A DNA stretch of 64,000 nt. Source: Tanypteryx hageni (lineage: Eukaryota; Arthropoda; Insecta; Odonata; Petaluridae). The DNA is taken from the NCBI GenBank assembly GCA_028673005.1, contig CM054113.1, forward strand, positions 212,527,504-212,591,503, read 5' to 3'. This document shows positions 20,601 through 32,344 of the stretch, in pieces. The translations under genes and the position numbers were made by a program. Under the pieces are notes generated by a model. That model was not told the origin of the DNA and made no database searches. It saw only the letters and a list, made by a program, of their open reading frames with translations. The stretch's first letter is position 1. Every line of letters starts with the position of its first letter.

Positions 20601-22000
20601 ACTAGTGTATGCAGCGAATTTCCGCTTCGGTGGAACGCTGAAACACGACGTAGTTAGGAATGTTATTGCGAACAGGTGATGTCAAACCGCCTTATAGGAC
20701 GAGTTGTTACCACGCTGCCCATGTTTTTTTTACCAGGCCAATTGCACTGCGCGCGCGATGTCACGTGACCTCGTTTTGAACTGGTCTGTGAGGTACTTGA
20801 ACTCCAGCGAAGCAAATCGAAGGCTCGAAATTCGAGAATATTCCGATATTGTGGAGAGGTAGGAAATTAATGATAACTCGAGTCTCAAATATCTCACTCC
20901 ATCTCCGAGTGATCTCGAACGGATTTTCGAATGTTCATTTCTTTTAATTTAAATCATGTTTTCCAGTAGTTTACTTATAGTTTAGTTTTTACCCTTGAAT
21001 TCTGTGCTCCGCGATGATTTTTAAATCGACGCAATGGTCGATAATTTCCAGTCGGAATCCCTATAATGCGGTCTTCCACTTCAATTGTTTCTCAATGGAA
21101 AAGCGGAAATATTTTCTCTAAGCAGTGACACGTTAAATGAAACGCGTCAATTTCTACTGATTCTTTTCTTAAACTCCGTTAAGGATAATATCCTATAGTA
21201 CGCATAACCAACCTTACATAAGGTGAAAAGATGTTCGATACAACCGGTAAAATTCGTTTGGTTATTGTCACAGTTAATTATTTTAAGTTTACACAGGTTT
21301 ATCTGATTAGAGAAATTGCTCAATTTCACGTAACATGTTATTAGATAAGAGGAACAGTTTAGTAAAATAATTTAATTGTAGTTACTTCTTTAACGGATGA
21401 ATAATGTTAATTATCATATTAAGATATTCTAATTCAATCTGAATAAAGTCGTAACAATGCAATTCGGAAGATATCATTACACCTGCCCGGCATGTAACCA
21501 TTTCGGCGACACACTTGCATTATAATAAAATGATAATTCACATTTTTTTAAACCGATGAAACCAATAGTATCACAACGTTAGTTCTAGTGGCATATTACG
21601 AGTGCAATATTCTGACCTCCCGTGATCTCTCTTCCACTGATTAGATAATTAAGCTACAAAAATGTAAATTATTTGTTCATTCATGATCATCGACGTGAAC
21701 GACTTATTTTTGCGCTTTATTCGAAATCCATCAATGAGAGGGTTCATTCTGCTGCACATAAATTGCAAAGATCTCCCGGTAGAGGCAGTCGAAACGTCAA
21801 AAGTCTTGCTTGCTTTCTGTCTCCTCCAGCTGCGCTATCGCATCTGAGAAAAGCCGCTCCCTGTTCGAATACTAAATCCAAGATAAGATAAAAAGGATCA
21901 GAGGACGAAGAAGAGTCAATCTCCGTCTTTCAAACCTCGTGGGGGGAAGAGGAATGGGACGCAGAATACGATAATGCGCCATATTCGTTGGATGTAGGGA
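17639..22000. other. Upstream intron or intergenic, gene-free
   Basis: AT-rich sequence that should contain the 5' leader exon, first intron and promoter of the minus-strand acidic-protein gene; none can be pinpointed. There is a short (AAAT)n run at about 20044-20082. A small GC-rich patch near 20745-20775 contains GCGCGCGCG and TCACGTGA. At 21765-21798 a GTCGAAACGTC motif resembles the hammerhead-like motifs noted elsewhere. Confidence 0.5.
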
Positions 22001-22017
22001 ATTCAAGCTCGAGTATT

Positions 22018-22078
22018 GAGTACCCGGGTAATCAGAATTTGGAAGCCTTTTTCGAGTACTCGACTACCCGGGTAATTT
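22018..22078. repeat. Duplicated TACCCGGGTAAT palindrome
   Basis: The palindromic core TACCCGGGTA occurs twice, about 41 bases apart, each time next to GAGTA/CTCGA steps that are also self-complementary. The block can form alternative hairpins. It resembles the CTCGAGTACTCG ends of insect MITEs, but no full element can be delimited. Confidence 0.45.
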
Positions 22079-22181
22079 GATCGAATATCGAGTTGCATAT
22101 TTTTTATGAAAATTTTACAATTTTCTAACATTTGAACCAACAGAAAATAACAAAAATAACGAAAAACTACGTGTAATTAAA

Positions 22182-24390
22182 CACTGGTGGCGGAGGCGTA
22201 GCAAGGGGGGGGGGCGAGCGGGGCGACCGCCCCGAGCGCCGTAGTCAAAGGGGTGCCGAACAGCCACTTCATTTAATGCATACATCGAGACTTTTTAAAA
22301 ATGGGATATTTTTTTTGTATTTAAACTCCAAAGTGGTCCACAAGTCGAAAAATGTGACAGAGACAGATTCACTTCAAGCCGAGCCTAACACGGTACACGT
22401 AAGAAAATATTGTACTTTTTTCAGCACATACGTTCCGTCTTGTCTTCGGCAGGCAGGCAAAACGGCGAGTAAAAACTGAGCGTGTGTGGCGGCCTTTACA
22501 AAGGCAAACAAATCTTTCAGAGTGAGAGAGAGATACCCAAATCGTGATCGTTGCAAGTAGCGTATCTGAGAGGAGAATCGCTCCTATTGAATAAGACCTA
22601 TCGCCTCTCTTTTGAGAGTTTTGTTTACGCCCTCGGAGGTGAGGATACTCTTTAAAAAAAATGGATGAAACGAATGACGCTGCTGCTGCATCTTCAAAAA
22701 AGGAAGGAATATTGAATTTTGTCAGCCGAGAAACATTGAATGAAATATTAGTGAAATGTGCTGCAAAGGACGAATTTAACATTAAAGGAATAACGTCATC
22801 TGAAACCATTAGAGGTTTTGTAAGAAAGCACAATTACATCATGCCAAAAAGCGAAACAAAGGTGATGAAATAAAAAATGAAATTCTAAGAAGAAACAAGG
22901 AAGAAATGAAAGCAGCTTTATCGCAACAACAAAAATCTGAAAAGAGATTTAGTCTCACCGTAGACGAACGGAGTGACATAAATATCAGAAGACACATGAA
23001 TGTTACAGTCCACTCAGCAGCAATGTTGCCATTCGTTCTTGAGCTGGTTCCTATTGAAGGTTCTTGTGATTCTAATTCCACCATAGCTCTAGTCAAAGGA
23101 AGACTTAATAAGTTTGGGATCGATATGGATTCTGATGTCGCCGGATCAACTCAAGACGGAGCTGCATTAATGGTAAAATATGGAAGGAATATTCCGGCAT
23201 TGGCTCAGTTATGCTACAACCATGGAATCCATCTTGGTGTCCTTGATATATTTTATAGAAAACAGTCCAGCCTCTCACTGGTGACGAAGAAGAGAATGAT
23301 GAAGATGAAGAATTCCAAGATGATGATGATTACGCTGATCAGGATGAGGAGGATATCAGTAATACTGACATTGATACGTATGTTGTTGATGGCAGTTTGA
23401 ATTTTGAACCGGAGAGTCACAGTGAATTTCTACAGTCCATAGAGACATTGGAATAGTACTTGCGGAGACACGAAAACTTATGAGATTTTTCAAAAAATCT
23501 GCTGTAAGAAGCAGTGTTCTTCAAAAGCATGTGCTGGCACAAGAAGGCAAGAAACTGCGAGTGTGACTTAATTGCAAGACTAGATGGAACTCTGATATTC
23601 CGATGGTGAATGGTTTTTAAAAAATTGAATGACTGCATAAACAAGTCTATGATGGAGTTCAGCCGACAAAAATTTAAAGATACAAATATCAATGTTTTAA
23701 AGAAAATATTGGAAGTTCTGCAACCTGTAGAGCTTGCTGTCCAAGAGTTAAGCAAAGAGGATTGCAATTTACTGAAAGCTGAAGGAGTTAGCATCTTTCT
23801 TTTGAATAAATTACAACAAGCAGATAGGGATCTCGCTACTGAAATGATGGATGCCTTTAAAAAAAGAATCGATGAAAGACAAAACAAAGTTATTGTGTCG
23901 TTGTTGCTTTTTTCAAAGTGGCAATTGTCCTAATTCCCACTTTAATGGTCATTATATATATTCTTCAAAAAATGTAATCAAATCATTGGCAAAAAATACA
24001 TATGATAGGTTGTTTGGTGAAGATGAACATGAAAATGAGCAAGAAGAACCAGCTACGGAAAATGAAAGTTCTGCTAGTTCTGTCTACGGTGAGATGCAGA
24101 AAACAATACAATCTGTTATGGCTATTCCTAAAGAAACTTCAACAAAATCAACAATGGACAAGGAGCTAAAATTGATAGAAGGAAATCATGGCAAAAGAGG
24201 ATATTGCACAGAAAAATAGTTCCAAGCATTGATAACAATTCAACCTACTTCAACATCTAGCGAGAGAGTGTTCTCAAGAGCTTCAAATTTCATTACTAAG
24301 ATCCGAAACAATTTAAAAATGTATACAGTAAATGGACTTGTATTTCTAAAATATTATTTCATGAATAAAAAATAAATGACCTTTTTAATT
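22182..24390 (+). mobile_element. hAT superfamily DNA transposon, decayed
   Basis: The left end CACTGGTGGCGGAGGCGTAGC, followed by a G-run and the self-complementary GGGGCGACCGCCCC, is typical of hAT elements that start CAGTGGCGTAGC. The transposase remnant begins about 480 bases later. There is no matching right terminus: the element stops about 15 bases after the transposase stop codon, where LINE sequence begins. Confidence 0.8.
22661..24375 (+). pseudogene. hAT transposase pseudogene
   Basis: Translatable blocks in several frames together cover a hAT transposase. MDETNDAAAASSKK starts at 22661. A DDE-type core follows with FSLTVDERSD, HSAAMLPFVLELVPIEG and STQDGAALMVKYGR. Then come an acidic linker (DDDDYADQDEED), KLDCKTRWNS-like sequence near 23570, and the C-terminal dimerisation region TSSERVFSRASNFITKIRNN at about 24257. 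At least three frameshifts (near 22855, 23275 and 23935) and several stops separate the blocks, so no functional transposase is made. A hAT element would excise and reinsert with 8-bp target duplications. Confidence 0.85.
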
Positions 24391-27213
24391 ATACTTGAAA
24401 GAAGAAATGAGAAGAAATAGAGTTGACATTATATGGCTAAGCGAAACTAGATGGGAGGGAGAAGGACAGTTCGACTCGGAAGAATTCACGGTAGTTTATT
24501 CTGGAGGAAATAGTGGGGAAAGGGGAGTAGCTCTGGTACTTAGGAAAGATATGATGAAAAGCGTGACAAAGATAATAGCAACGAACGATAGACTGATGGC
24601 AATAAAGCTAAAAGCAGTCCCAGTGGACATGCTGATAATCCAGGTATATATGCCAACGTCAGCTCATGACGATGAAGAAATAGATGAGATCTATGAGCAA
24701 ATTAATGAAATTTACGAAGAAGACGGAAGAGGAAAGGTAAACTGCATAATAATGGGAGATTGGAACAGCATAGTCGGAGAAACACAGGAAGAAAATGTTG
24801 TCGGGCAATACGGACTTGGGAAGAGAAATCGAGGAGGGGAGGAACTCGTAGAATTCTGCATCAATAATGACCTTGTAGTGACTAATACATGGTTCAAGAA
24901 CCATAAACGAAGGTTATACACATGGAAAAGCCCAGGAGATAGAATGAGATGCCAAATAGATTACATCCTTGTAAAACAAAGATTCAGGAACAGCATAAAG
25001 AACGCCAAGGCATTGCAAGAAGCAGACATTGATTCAGATCACAGCCTTCTAATACTTGACGTGAGTACAAAGCTCAAACAAATAAGAAAAACGAGAAGAG
25101 AAAGACAGGCCTGGGACCTAGAAAAACTGAAAGAAAGGCAGGATGTAATCAGCATGAAGTTGGAAGATAACCTAAGAAAGTTGGAAAACAATCCGAAGAC
25201 AGTTGATATAGAATGGGATGAAATTAAAACCAGTATCAAGGATGCCTTGGATAAAGAGATTGGAAAACAAGAGAAGAAAATCAGAAAACCATGGATCACG
25301 AAGGAAATGCTGGAGAAAATGGATGAGAGACGAAAATGGAAAAACGTTAACAGTGAAGAAGGTAGAGCCAACTATAGGCGTATAAACAATGAGTTGAGAA
25401 GGGTAACAGATAAAGCTAGACAAAATTGGATAAAAGGAAAATGTGATGAAATACAACAAATGGAGAAGTTAGGACGGTACGATATGATGTACGCTAGGGC
25501 ACTGGAATTAGAAGATAAGAAGTCTAATGGAATTTGTGGTAAAGGAATTATGAATACGGATGGGAAGATAGTCTCAGAAACAAAGGATGTAGCACAGGTA
25601 TGGGAAGAATACATTAAGGAATTATACAGCAAACAGGCAGGAGCGGCAAAAATAGAACTGGAAAATGAGGAAAACATTGAAGAAGACAACTTAGAACCAA
25701 GTATTATGGAGAGCGAAGTAGAAAAGGCGATAGTGGAACTAAAGAAGGGGAAAGCAACGGGCAGCGATGGAATACCGGCTGAGATACTTAAAGTCATAGG
25801 ATCAGAAGGACTAAAAGCGATCACGAAATTAATTAATAAGATTTACGACACGGGAGAGTGGCCTCAGGATTTCCTAGAAGTAACAATGATCCCTCTAAAG
25901 AAGAAGCCAAAGGCAATGCAGTGTAAAGATTACAGAACTATAAGCCTTCTGTCACACACATCGAAGATCATCACGAGGATTCTTAATAAAAGGCTGGAGA
26001 AAAAGGCAGAAGAAATAATAGGGGAAGATCAATTCGGTTTCAGAAAAGGACGAGGAACTAGAGATGCTATAGGAGTAGTTAGAATCATATCAGAAAGGGC
26101 AATAGAATACAGTCAAGATATCTGCGCATGTTTCATAGACTGGCAGAAGGCCTTTGATAGAGTAAATTGGGTAAAGTTGATGAAGATATTAAAGGATATA
26201 GGTGTAGACTGGAAAGACAGGAGACTGATTAGGAATCTATATGAGAATCAAGTTGTAAAGGTCAGGTTTGAGAATGTGGACACCTGCGGAATAAATATCG
26301 GTAGAGGAGTAAGACAAGGCTGCTGCCTATCGCCAACCCTATTCAATATATATGGAGAAAGTCTAATGCAAGAAGCTTTAGAAGGCACAGGGGATTTCAA
26401 AATTGGAGGAAGGATTATAAGAACAGTGAAATACGCAGATGATCAAGTACTTCTAGCAAGAAAGGAAGAGGAGCTACAAAAAATGATAAATAGACTAGTG
26501 ATAACAGGTAGAAAATACGGTATGGAAATAAATACCGAAAAATCCAAGGTCATTCGAATATCGGGTAAAGAAGAGAATCTGAACATAACTATTGGGGGAA
26601 AGCCTTTAGAACAAGTTTCAGAATATAAATACCTTGGAAGTATCATAACACGAGAGGCAAAATGTACGGATGAGATCAAAACTAGAATAGGAAAAGCAAA
26701 AGCGGCTTTCAGGAGAAATAAACAACTACTTACAGGGAATATAAGGGAAGATATCCACAAGAAGTTGATAAAATGCTACGTATGGAGTATAGCATTGTAT
26801 GGGGCAGAAACATGGACGCTAAGGAAAAATGACATCAAATACTTGGAAAGCTTTGAAATGTGGACTTGGAGGAGAATGCTGAAGATAAAATGGACAGATA
26901 GGATGAAAAACGATGAAGTGCTACGAAGAATAGGAGAGAAGCGAATGATTATACAGGCTATCAGAAAGAGGAAGGCTAACTGGGTTGGACATTACCTGAG
27001 GAGAGAGAGTATGATTAAAGACGTGTTAGAAGGAAAACTAGATGGGAAAAGGGAAAGAGGTAGGAAAAGGTTTCAGCTGATAGACGATTTGAAAGGGAAA
27101 GAGAGTTTATCAAGATAGATAGAGGACAGCGGAAAATAGGAGTATATGGAGAACCAGGTTTAACCAAGAATAATCACGGACCTGTCTACGGACCGACTAC
27201 CTATGATGATGAT
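24391..27213 (+). mobile_element. Non-LTR retrotransposon (LINE), 5'-truncated
   Basis: A single long endonuclease-RT frame followed by a ~95-bp 3' tail that ends in a TATGATGATGATAAT microsatellite, the usual end of this type of LINE. The 5' boundary cuts into the start of the endonuclease domain and lies directly against the hAT remnant. The frame has no stops or frameshifts, so the insertion is probably young. It resembles EN-RT elements often annotated as craniofacial development protein 2-like, possibly RTE-type; the clade is uncertain. Confidence 0.85.
24395..27118 (+). CDS. LINE endonuclease-reverse transcriptase, 907 codons
   Basis: Makes target-primed cDNA from the element RNA. The open frame begins at a TTG (24395); the first ATG is 24407, so the natural N-terminus, including the usual first endonuclease motif, is lost. 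Endonuclease (residues 1-220): SETRW at ~16, GDWN at ~121, QIDYIL at ~188, DSDHS at ~213. Reverse transcriptase (~440-720): ATGSDGIPAEIL, FIDWQKAFDRV with the first catalytic Asp near 582, GVRQGCCLSP and the YADD catalytic box at ~680-683. The C-terminal domain has YGAETWTL, WTWRRM and the WVGHYLRRES motif. Catalytic residues look intact, but the missing N-terminus makes autonomous activity doubtful. Confidence 0.9.
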   Translation: MKEEMRRNRVDIIWLSETRWEGEGQFDSEEFTVVYSGGNSGERGVALVLRKDMMKSVTKIIATNDRLMAIKLKAVPVDMLIIQVYMPTSAHDDEEIDEIYEQINEIYEEDGRGKVNCIIMGDWNSIVGETQEENVVGQYGLGKRNRGGEELVEFCINNDLVVTNTWFKNHKRRLYTWKSPGDRMRCQIDYILVKQRFRNSIKNAKALQEADIDSDHSLLILDVSTKLKQIRKTRRERQAWDLEKLKERQDVISMKLEDNLRKLENNPKTVDIEWDEIKTSIKDALDKEIGKQEKKIRKPWITKEMLEKMDERRKWKNVNSEEGRANYRRINNELRRVTDKARQNWIKGKCDEIQQMEKLGRYDMMYARALELEDKKSNGICGKGIMNTDGKIVSETKDVAQVWEEYIKELYSKQAGAAKIELENEENIEEDNLEPSIMESEVEKAIVELKKGKATGSDGIPAEILKVIGSEGLKAITKLINKIYDTGEWPQDFLEVTMIPLKKKPKAMQCKDYRTISLLSHTSKIITRILNKRLEKKAEEIIGEDQFGFRKGRGTRDAIGVVRIISERAIEYSQDICACFIDWQKAFDRVNWVKLMKILKDIGVDWKDRRLIRNLYENQVVKVRFENVDTCGINIGRGVRQGCCLSPTLFNIYGESLMQEALEGTGDFKIGGRIIRTVKYADDQVLLARKEEELQKMINRLVITGRKYGMEINTEKSKVIRISGKEENLNITIGGKPLEQVSEYKYLGSIITREAKCTDEIKTRIGKAKAAFRRNKQLLTGNIREDIHKKLIKCYVWSIALYGAETWTLRKNDIKYLESFEMWTWRRMLKIKWTDRMKNDEVLRRIGEKRMIIQAIRKRKANWVGHYLRRESMIKDVLEGKLDGKRERGRKRFQLIDDLKGKESLSR

Positions 27214-28455
27214 AATCTTTGAGTCATTCATCACCTCTAGACTAAAAGTAAACTGATTAAATGAATAAACAGGAAGTAGCAGCAGATTGAGCTGGGCGCT
27301 AAGAAAAAACTTCTCTGACTTGATGAGTTCAACGCGGAAGAATGTTGTATTTATTAAATTTATCCTAGGTCTATCGTGTGTTTTTGTGTTTAATATTGTT
27401 CTCCGAAGAGTTATATTTCGTTTTAATGATTGGGAAAGCGAAAATCTCCTAGAATAGATTCCACGAAGAACAAGGTTACACAAAGCAAACAGTCTTATCA
27501 TGCCTCCGAAATAAATCAAGTAATATACCCTTGCTAAAGCAAGAGGTGGAAGTACGTTTTCTTAAAAAATTTCAGGGTTCCGGTTTGGGGAGAGGACAAC
27601 CCGCACAGATGTAGTTCCTCACTAGACATTTCCATCTATGAAAACTTCACTCCTTTAGCTTCAGTAGTTTGGCCATAATACCATTTCAAAGTTTTGAATT
27701 TTCCGACTTTGAAGTCATATAGCGAAAAATCTACGAACTACTTGAAAATTCCAATCAGTGGAAAATTCATATATTGATAAGAGCTACCTAATCCGAAAAG
27801 AATTTTTGCAATATCTCTTAAAACAAAAAAGCTGATCGTAGACAGAGAAGAGGTGTCACATTAACAAGTTTTTGCTTTTAAGAAAGCGCGCTAAAAATTG
27901 ACAACCGGCAAGCGTCCCATTCCAAATTTTCGCGGAAAATGCAACATGCCACCGAGTCTAGAAATTTCCGCAGCACCGATTTCGATGAAATTTATCACGA
28001 TAAAAGATGCGTTCGAAACTGCACCCACGTACACTGCGTAGCTTAATGTCTTTGTTGCGTGCCAGCGGCAGCTGAACGACCCCGGACAAACACGAGTCTA
28101 TATGGACAGCTGCTTGAAATGGAGATACCTGGAGTCCGCAGCGGGGGGTGACGGTGAGAGATAGGATAAGGCAAGACACGAGGTGGACAAGGGAGCGATG
28201 GGAGTGTAGCCAAGGATGAAGGAGGCTCCATTCGGTCAGAGGGAAAATTGGATGGAGAGGGCGGAAGGATAAAGGTCTCGGGGGAGAGGGATGCAGCTGG
28301 AGGTGACAGAGGCGGGAAGGATAGGAGGCCAAAACGGAGAAATCCCGGAAAGGTCTCGACGTCGTGAGGAATGTACGAGTCGGAAGGAGCTTGAATGGTG
28401 GAAAAAATGACTACCGAGAGCGTTTAGTAAGGACCGACGAATTTATGATTTAAAC
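27214..28455. other. Gene-free stretch
   Basis: No supported gene. A purine-rich plus strand at about 28130-28350 gives a 124-codon Pro/Ser/Leu-rich minus-strand frame that I regard as composition-driven. I found no right-hand hAT terminus that would complete the element left of the LINE. Confidence 0.5.
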
Positions 28456-28510
28456 CAGTGGTCCTCAGCCTTTTTATACTAAGCATAACCCCTCCTTTTT
28501 ATCGAAGAAT
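28456..28510 (+). mobile_element. hAT-type MITE left terminus, fragment
   Basis: CAGTGGTCCTCAGCCTTTTT is a typical hAT terminus of the CAGTGGTTCTCAACC type. No complementary right end is seen downstream, so this is a fragment. Confidence 0.4.
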
Positions 28511-28780
28511 ATTAGTTGCCGCCTCCTTCTACGACGACGAACAGAATTGAATAGAATTTCTCGTGTAAATACATACATACCTACATATTAAATTGCTGAT
28601 TTATATAAAACAAAATATTACATTTAGGCAACTTATTTATAGAATTATTATGTTATTTACTAATGTATCATTTTGCAATGGAATCCCCTTAACTCGATTT
28701 TGCTGAGCCAGCTTACCAATAAAATTTATACAAAAGTCAATATGGAGAAATTCCACCACCTCAATATATTCGAGATAATG

Positions 28781-28963
28781 CTAAACGCCGTATTTACAGC
28801 CATAATTGTAGTCCTGACATTATTTTTTAATCCTAATTTTTTTATGTGAAAATATAAAATATCAAATCTGGCTAAACGCCGTATTTACTGCCATAATCGT
28901 TGCCCCGACGTAATTCTTAAAATCCTAATTTTTAGATGTGAAAATAGAAAATGTTAATCCTGG
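28781..28963. repeat. Two tandem 91-bp repeats
   Basis: CTAAACGCCGTATTTAC starts at 28781 and again at 28872. Both copies continue through GCCATAAT, CCTAATTTTT and ATGTGAAAATA. Clear divergence indicates an old duplication in non-coding DNA. Confidence 0.75.
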
Positions 28964-29584
28964 CGTAATCCATGCGCCTCATTTTTTTCCTGTAAAATCT
29001 CATTTTGGCGACAATCATCGAGGGAGAAGAAATTCTCAGGAAGAGAAACGGCGTAACAGAGCTGCAGGTTGGGAATTTATGTAGTCCGATTTTGATGTGC
29101 GCTATAAAACGGCCCGAGAAATATAATTTTCCCCTATATATTTATAGTTCACGATAGGTTGGAAGTGGTTTTTTACGATTTAGAATGATTACCATTACCA
29201 TTACAGATAAAACAAGTTTCGATGCGACAATGATTCAACGTTTTCTACTTTTTGGCGTCGTGCCATTTTTACCATACATATGGTGATTGAAACAGCCGAA
29301 TTATGCAACATTTTAGGTTAAGTAAAAGAATGGATTTTATATTACTGATCAAAGTATCTGTGTACCATATAGTTTATCAGTTAAAACGCGCAACCGCTTC
29401 GAGAAAACGCGCAGAAATAGCAAAGATAAAATACCTCGTCTGGCCAGTCCTGGCATAATCCTCGCATTCGATATTTTTGGCCGCAATGTTCTGAGGCAAA
29501 CAAAGGAAGAGGATCATACGAATAAATACTGTATACCCTTTGTATCTCTTCTTATAACCCGAGCCCCCAAACTTTCTTTAAAAT

Positions 29585-29670
29585 ACCACTCCACTTGGGG
29601 GGATGGGGTGCGACTGCCCAAATAATATCCCTCCACTTGGGGGGTGGGGGTGCGACAGCCTACAATTTTG
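29585..29670. repeat. Short G-rich tandem duplication, ~42-bp period
   Basis: CTCCACTTGGGGGG...GGGGTGCGAC occurs twice, starting near 29589 and 29631. A minus-strand frame through it (RTPTPQVEGYYLGSRTPSPQ) simply reflects the duplication. Confidence 0.7.
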
Positions 29671-29734
29671 AAGACTCGTGTATCATAAAGCCAAAAAAAA
29701 GTTTTGAAAAACAAATACGAATTTCTGCTGATAT

Positions 29735-29865
29735 CTCAGTGATGATTCACAGGCTATAGATTCTAAATAATGAAGGAAAAGATCTTTTTCAGAATCTGCT
29801 GCAAGAGAATCATCGCTGAAAAAAGGCTGCTTCGTAGCCGAAATGCGCTTCTGGTTTTCTCAGAC
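29735..29865 (+). repeat. Structured repeat with hammerhead-like CTGA...GAAA core
   Basis: Contains CGCTGAAAAAAGGCTGCTTC and GTAGCCGAAATGCGC, in which GGCT and AGCC can pair as a stem between a CTGA box and a GAAA box. The same arrangement occurs in reverse at 60500-60590 and, more diverged, at 35700-35780. Upstream of the core, copies share AGATTCTAAAT-type sequence. It is probably a Penelope-like or SINE-like remnant; identity is inferred. Confidence 0.5.
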
Positions 29866-31677
29866 TTCTCTGCACTTTAACAACTAAAATTATCGACTAG
29901 ATTCCGGTCATAAATCGAGGTCAATAAGTCATTTTTGAAAGGACCATCAAATTTTAAACAACCAATTGGTTGCGTATTCGACACCAGATGTTATCTGTTT
30001 ACGATTAGCTGGTGGTGGCTAGACCGATATGGAAATGAATGTAAAACAAATATGAAGATATTATGGTCAGTAGAATAATCTGCTTTTATAACAACAAATA
30101 GACTATCATTAGTAATCTTTCTACAGAACAATCTCTGTTCGTAAGCTAAATCTTTGTCCGCCACATCGTTATATAATCCGCAACGTTCTTCAATTCTCGA
30201 TAAATCCCTTTCCTTTTCCAGACGTCTATCATATGAATCCTTTTAATTTCCTTTTTCGCCATCAACTTTTCCTTCAACCGTATCTACAGTGGTGCAGTTA
30301 CTTCTCAATAAATTCTCGATCCGGTTTGCCTTCCTCTTTGCTGTCAGTTTTATCATTATTCTCAATCACGAGATGGTAACATTTAATCTAATTGTCATAC
30401 TAATTTGAATTTTCTTCTTTTTTCACTCTTCTTTTTCCCTCTGCCTCCATTTTCGTCTTTCCTATTCCCTCTTTCTTTATCTCTTCCTCTTTCATTATCT
30501 CTTCCTCTTTCTTTATCTTCCTCTTTCCTCTCTCACCCTCTCTCTTTCTCAGTCACACCCACACGCGTTTTCCTTGAGCGGGTTTTAAAACCACCCATTC
30601 AAGGAGAGTTCGAAGAGCGAATGGGAAAGGAGCGATTCCTAAAGTGGTCAACCCTCTCTCGTTTTGAGCATATCCAGAAAAAATTCCTAAAAACCGGTGC
30701 TTCAAACATTTTTTTCATGATCGACCGGATAGTAGAACGAGGGATCTGGACGGATATAGGAACGAACAGGAATGGAATGTATGGAGTATGCGAGAAACTT
30801 ACGTGGGAATAGGTAAAGAGAGTAACGGAGAGTAATGCAGGGAGGCTGAAATGATAGGGAGGAAGAGACAGGGAGAGAAGAGAATATTAAGGAGATGGTT
30901 GTATAATACTATTTGTTAATGGGATTAAAATGTATCTGCCTACATTAAAACCTATCTTCAACAGTAGTAAACCATGAAATTAATAATATAATGGAACAGG
31001 TCTGTTTTGTGTGTGTGCCCGATTGTGCCGCTTTAGCAACTAAACGGATAACAAGTGAATTGATGCCTTTTGAACAAATTGTCAAATCCGATCTCATTAA
31101 AAGTGAATATAATGATATTTAATTTTTTAAATTAATTAATTAAAGTGTGGCAAGTTTGGATCTATATCCAATAAAAATTACAGAACTGAATATTCTTCAT
31201 ATTCATAGAATTTTCACTAACACTTATAACACATCATATCATTGTTGCAGCACGTAATTCAGTTCAGGAAAATATACCGTTGCATTTTTCTTTCCAAAAA
31301 ACCTCTGGATCAGAGTCAGCGTGCAACCAAAATAGTTTGCGTATGTTAGACAGAATCGACTATTTTTTAAACGGAGGATTAACGTATTATTAAACGATGG
31401 TGTCTGAAAAAAATTATGGCATAAGGTATTTTTTCGTCGGTCTCGTAAGATAAAACAAATATAAAATGGAAAGAAGGTAAAGAAAAGGAGAAAGAATTGG
31501 ACAAGGAAAGAAAGCTAAATAAATACACCGAAAAGATGAGAGAATGAGGCTGGAGGAGGCGGGCATAAAAGATTAATATTATTTACAAGGGCAGCTGTAT
31601 AATATGTAACTCCTTGCTTCGAAGGAGTTAAAAATAAACGCGTATAACCCGTTAAACGCCACGGAATAATCGAGATG
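29866..31677. other. Gene-free stretch
   Basis: AT-rich, with a pyrimidine-rich block (CTTTCTTTATCTCTTCC-type) at about 30405-30555. The 135-codon plus-strand frame starting in that block is low-complexity at its N-terminus and has no recognisable domain. Confidence 0.5.
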
Positions 31678-31679
31678 TG

Positions 31680-31721
<42 letters not shown>
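31678..31721. repeat. (TG)n(AG)n dinucleotide microsatellite
   Basis: About 11 TG steps followed by about 11 AG steps, uninterrupted. Confidence 0.95.
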
Positions 31722-31722
<1 letters not shown>

Positions 31723-31744
31723 GACGCTCGACCCACTCCCTCCG

Positions 31745-31870
31745 GCTCCTCTCCGGCAACATGTTAGCATCCTCAAAGAATGGACCTGGGTTCAATCCCC
31801 CGCGCATGCTCTATCGCGGACCAATCCCCTGGAAGCTCCACGTGGTTCTAAATTATGTAATTCAATAGAA
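31745..31870 (+). repeat. Possible tRNA-derived SINE fragment
   Basis: GGACCTGGGTTCAATCCCCC looks like a tRNA T-arm (polymerase III box B) with paired flanks. A box A is not convincing and there is no clear A-rich tail, so this is at most a degraded SINE head. Confidence 0.3.
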
Positions 31871-32026
31871 CCTGCAACTAGAAGCTTAATAGTTCGAGTA
31901 CGGCATTCAGCCGTCGTTGAATCTAATGTTTAATATTATGACCAATGACTTGAAATGATGAGGTAGACAATTAATTTTGCAAGTGGGGAATATAAATATA
32001 TTTCTTGGACGATTCGGTGTATCTAC

Positions 32027-32340
32027 TATAAGGTGATCAACTTTTCAGGAAGCCAAGGAGGGACATTTAAATATATTTGCCGGCTATAAGGAGGGACAGA
32101 TTGCAGTGGCTTGTTTGTAGTGCATTTAGTGATGAATCAGACATAGATAGGTAGACGAAATAGATATCAGATAGCTTGGTGTGACCAGTGAGTGCGTTTC
32201 GGATGATTTAAATGACAATTTGGGATATTAATCAACATTTTTCAAAAAGCGGGACACAAGTTGTGGCATTTTACAAGGCGGGACGAGTGATGAAAAGGAG
32301 GGACTGTCCCTCCAAATTTGGGACGGTTGGTCACCCTAAT
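32027..32340. mobile_element. ~312-bp DNA-transposon MITE
   Basis: The left end TAAGGTGATCAAC and the reverse complement of the right end, TAGGGTGACCAAC, match at 11 of 13 positions. The hexamer ATCTAC flanks both sides (32021-32026 and 32339-32344), a candidate target-site duplication. The interior repeats AGGAGGGAC several times and encodes nothing. Confidence 0.65.
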
Positions 32341-32344
32341 CTAC

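Noticed and set aside
24395..27118. Host gene resembling craniofacial development protein 2
   Set aside because: Endonuclease plus reverse-transcriptase motifs (GDWN, SDH, YADD) and the GATGAT tail identify a LINE; the host-gene name is a common mis-annotation of such elements.
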